DNA from: an uncultured Clostridia bacterium
Lineage (GTDB): Bacteria > Bacillota > Clostridia > Oscillospirales > Acutalibacteraceae
DNA: 5,772 nt
Direction of reading: 5' to 3'
NCBI GenBank assembly: GCA_947171615.1
Contig: CAMVYG010000146.1
Location: forward strand, 1 to 5,772
The position numbers and the translations under genes are program-made. Numbering within the stretch: position 1 is the first letter of the stretch; the number at the start of each line of letters is the position of its first letter. Below are positions 5,081 through 5,772 of the stretch, in pieces. The notes beneath the pieces were generated by a model. It was not told the origin of the DNA. It made no database searches and saw only the letters and a program-made list of their open reading frames with translations.

Positions 5081-5772
5081 ATGGCTAGGATCAGTACAGA
5101 TGGAAAGCATTTGGAGGTAATACCGACTCCAAGACGGCAAAATCCCACAGCGGCGGAGATCAATCAATGGCAGCAGGAAAAAGTCGAACAGGATCAAAGG
5201 GTGAAAAAAGCTGAAAAGGATTTTACATACACGGGGAAGTATCTGAACGCTAAAAGCGGGATCGCATCAAGCGCAAAGCAGAGCTTTTTGGACTATCAAA
5301 CGTCCATTGAGGAGGATGAAAAAAAGCTGGCGCGACTGGAGCAGGATTACAATATGATCCCCACCCCGGAATTGCGCCGGGAGTGTGATGAACTGAAAGC
5401 AAATATTGAACGGCAGAAGGGTACGCTGACCTTCTATGAAAAAACCTCTCGGGACTTCGAGGGATCACAGAAAACCTTACAGCAGCAATATCAGAACGAT
5501 CAGCAGACCCAGCAGAAGGCTTTGGAGGATCGGGATTTGTTTCATCAAGCATACGTAAACATTCTGGAAAGCTACCTGGGCGATGACATGGACGAGCTTT
5601 CCCAGGACGCGCTGGGCACTGTCCTTCCGTATCAGGAGCTTGTTCACGGCTATATGGGGAACTACCTCAATGAAGAACTGGAAAAAGCGGAAAAGGAGCT
5701 GGCGAAACTCAGCCTATATGAAGTAGGGATCCCCAGAGAAACATTACAATTCAAAATTGCGGAACTGAAAAC
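5081..5772 (+). CDS. Partial gene: Gln/Glu/Lys-rich coiled-coil phage protein, function unknown
   Basis: The frame opens with MARISTDGKHLEVIPTPRRQ and stays open for 230 codons to the window edge, so the 3' end is missing. Residues 23-50 and 75-165 are rich in Glu, Lys, Gln and Asp with spaced Leu/Ile/Tyr, as in long alpha-helices or coiled coils (for example DEKKLARLEQDY at 79-90 and LRRECDELKANIERQKGTL at 98-116). Residues 155-200 are more mixed (LESYLGDDMDELSQDALGTV at 162-181), then another charged helix follows (EELEKAEKELAKL, 198-210). The tripeptide-like string IPTP occurs twice (14-17 and 93-96). No signal peptide, membrane segment or catalytic motif is visible. The leader contains the GC-rich hairpin. 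Its place after portal and a probable virion protein suggests a structural or injected protein, possibly long, but nothing in the visible part proves it. Confidence 0.8.
   Translation, partial: MARISTDGKHLEVIPTPRRQNPTAAEINQWQQEKVEQDQRVKKAEKDFTYTGKYLNAKSGIASSAKQSFLDYQTSIEEDEKKLARLEQDYNMIPTPELRRECDELKANIERQKGTLTFYEKTSRDFEGSQKTLQQQYQNDQQTQQKALEDRDLFHQAYVNILESYLGDDMDELSQDALGTVLPYQELVHGYMGNYLNEELEKAEKELAKLSLYEVGIPRETLQFKIAELK

Noticed and set aside
5250..5552. 100-codon - strand frame opposite the coiled-coil gene
   Set aside because: It is a Pro/Ser/Arg-rich shadow of the + strand gene, with no leader or conserved features.

Overview
The window is part of a bacteriophage structural module, most likely a prophage or temperate phage of a gut Clostridia host (Lachnospiraceae or Oscillospiraceae type). 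The evidence is moderate-to-high GC coding DNA, strong purine-rich Shine-Dalgarno sites before every gene, and proteins that resemble those of short-tailed (P22-like) phages of gut Firmicutes. The host assignment is inferred from protein style and repeat style, not from a marker gene. All genes are on the + strand. No integrase, terminase, capsid gene, tRNA or attachment site is visible.

Layout: (1) 1-98 is a leader with a nested inverted repeat. (2) 99-1694 encodes a tail accessory/stabilization protein of the P22 gp10 type. (3) 1695-1868 is a gap that holds a 97-bp palindromic element (1751-1847) ending just before the next ribosome binding site. (4) 1869-3758 encodes a portal protein with a GTG start, a four-cysteine zinc-ribbon-like insertion and a Gln/Met-rich tail. 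(5) 3759-4134 is a 376-bp non-coding stretch: a 7-bp tandem repeat that contains the portal stop codon, a perfect hairpin, then a ~220-bp imperfect palindrome made of two head-to-head copies of one dispersed-repeat-like unit. (6) 4135-4971 encodes a 278-residue phage protein of unknown role. (7) 4972-5080 holds a GC-rich long hairpin flanked by 8-bp direct repeats. (8) 5081 to the window end is the first 230 codons of a glutamine- and charge-rich coiled-coil protein, cut by the window edge.

The portal forms the dodecameric DNA gateway at the capsid vertex, and the gp10-like protein closes and extends that vertex in short-tailed phages. The two downstream proteins are plausible virion or injected proteins, but that is inference from position only. 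The most unusual aspect is not a protein. Each gap between genes carries a different inverted-repeat element, which is uncommon in compact phage structural operons and suggests either repeated insertion of small palindromic elements into a resident prophage or structured RNA leaders controlling separate structural genes.
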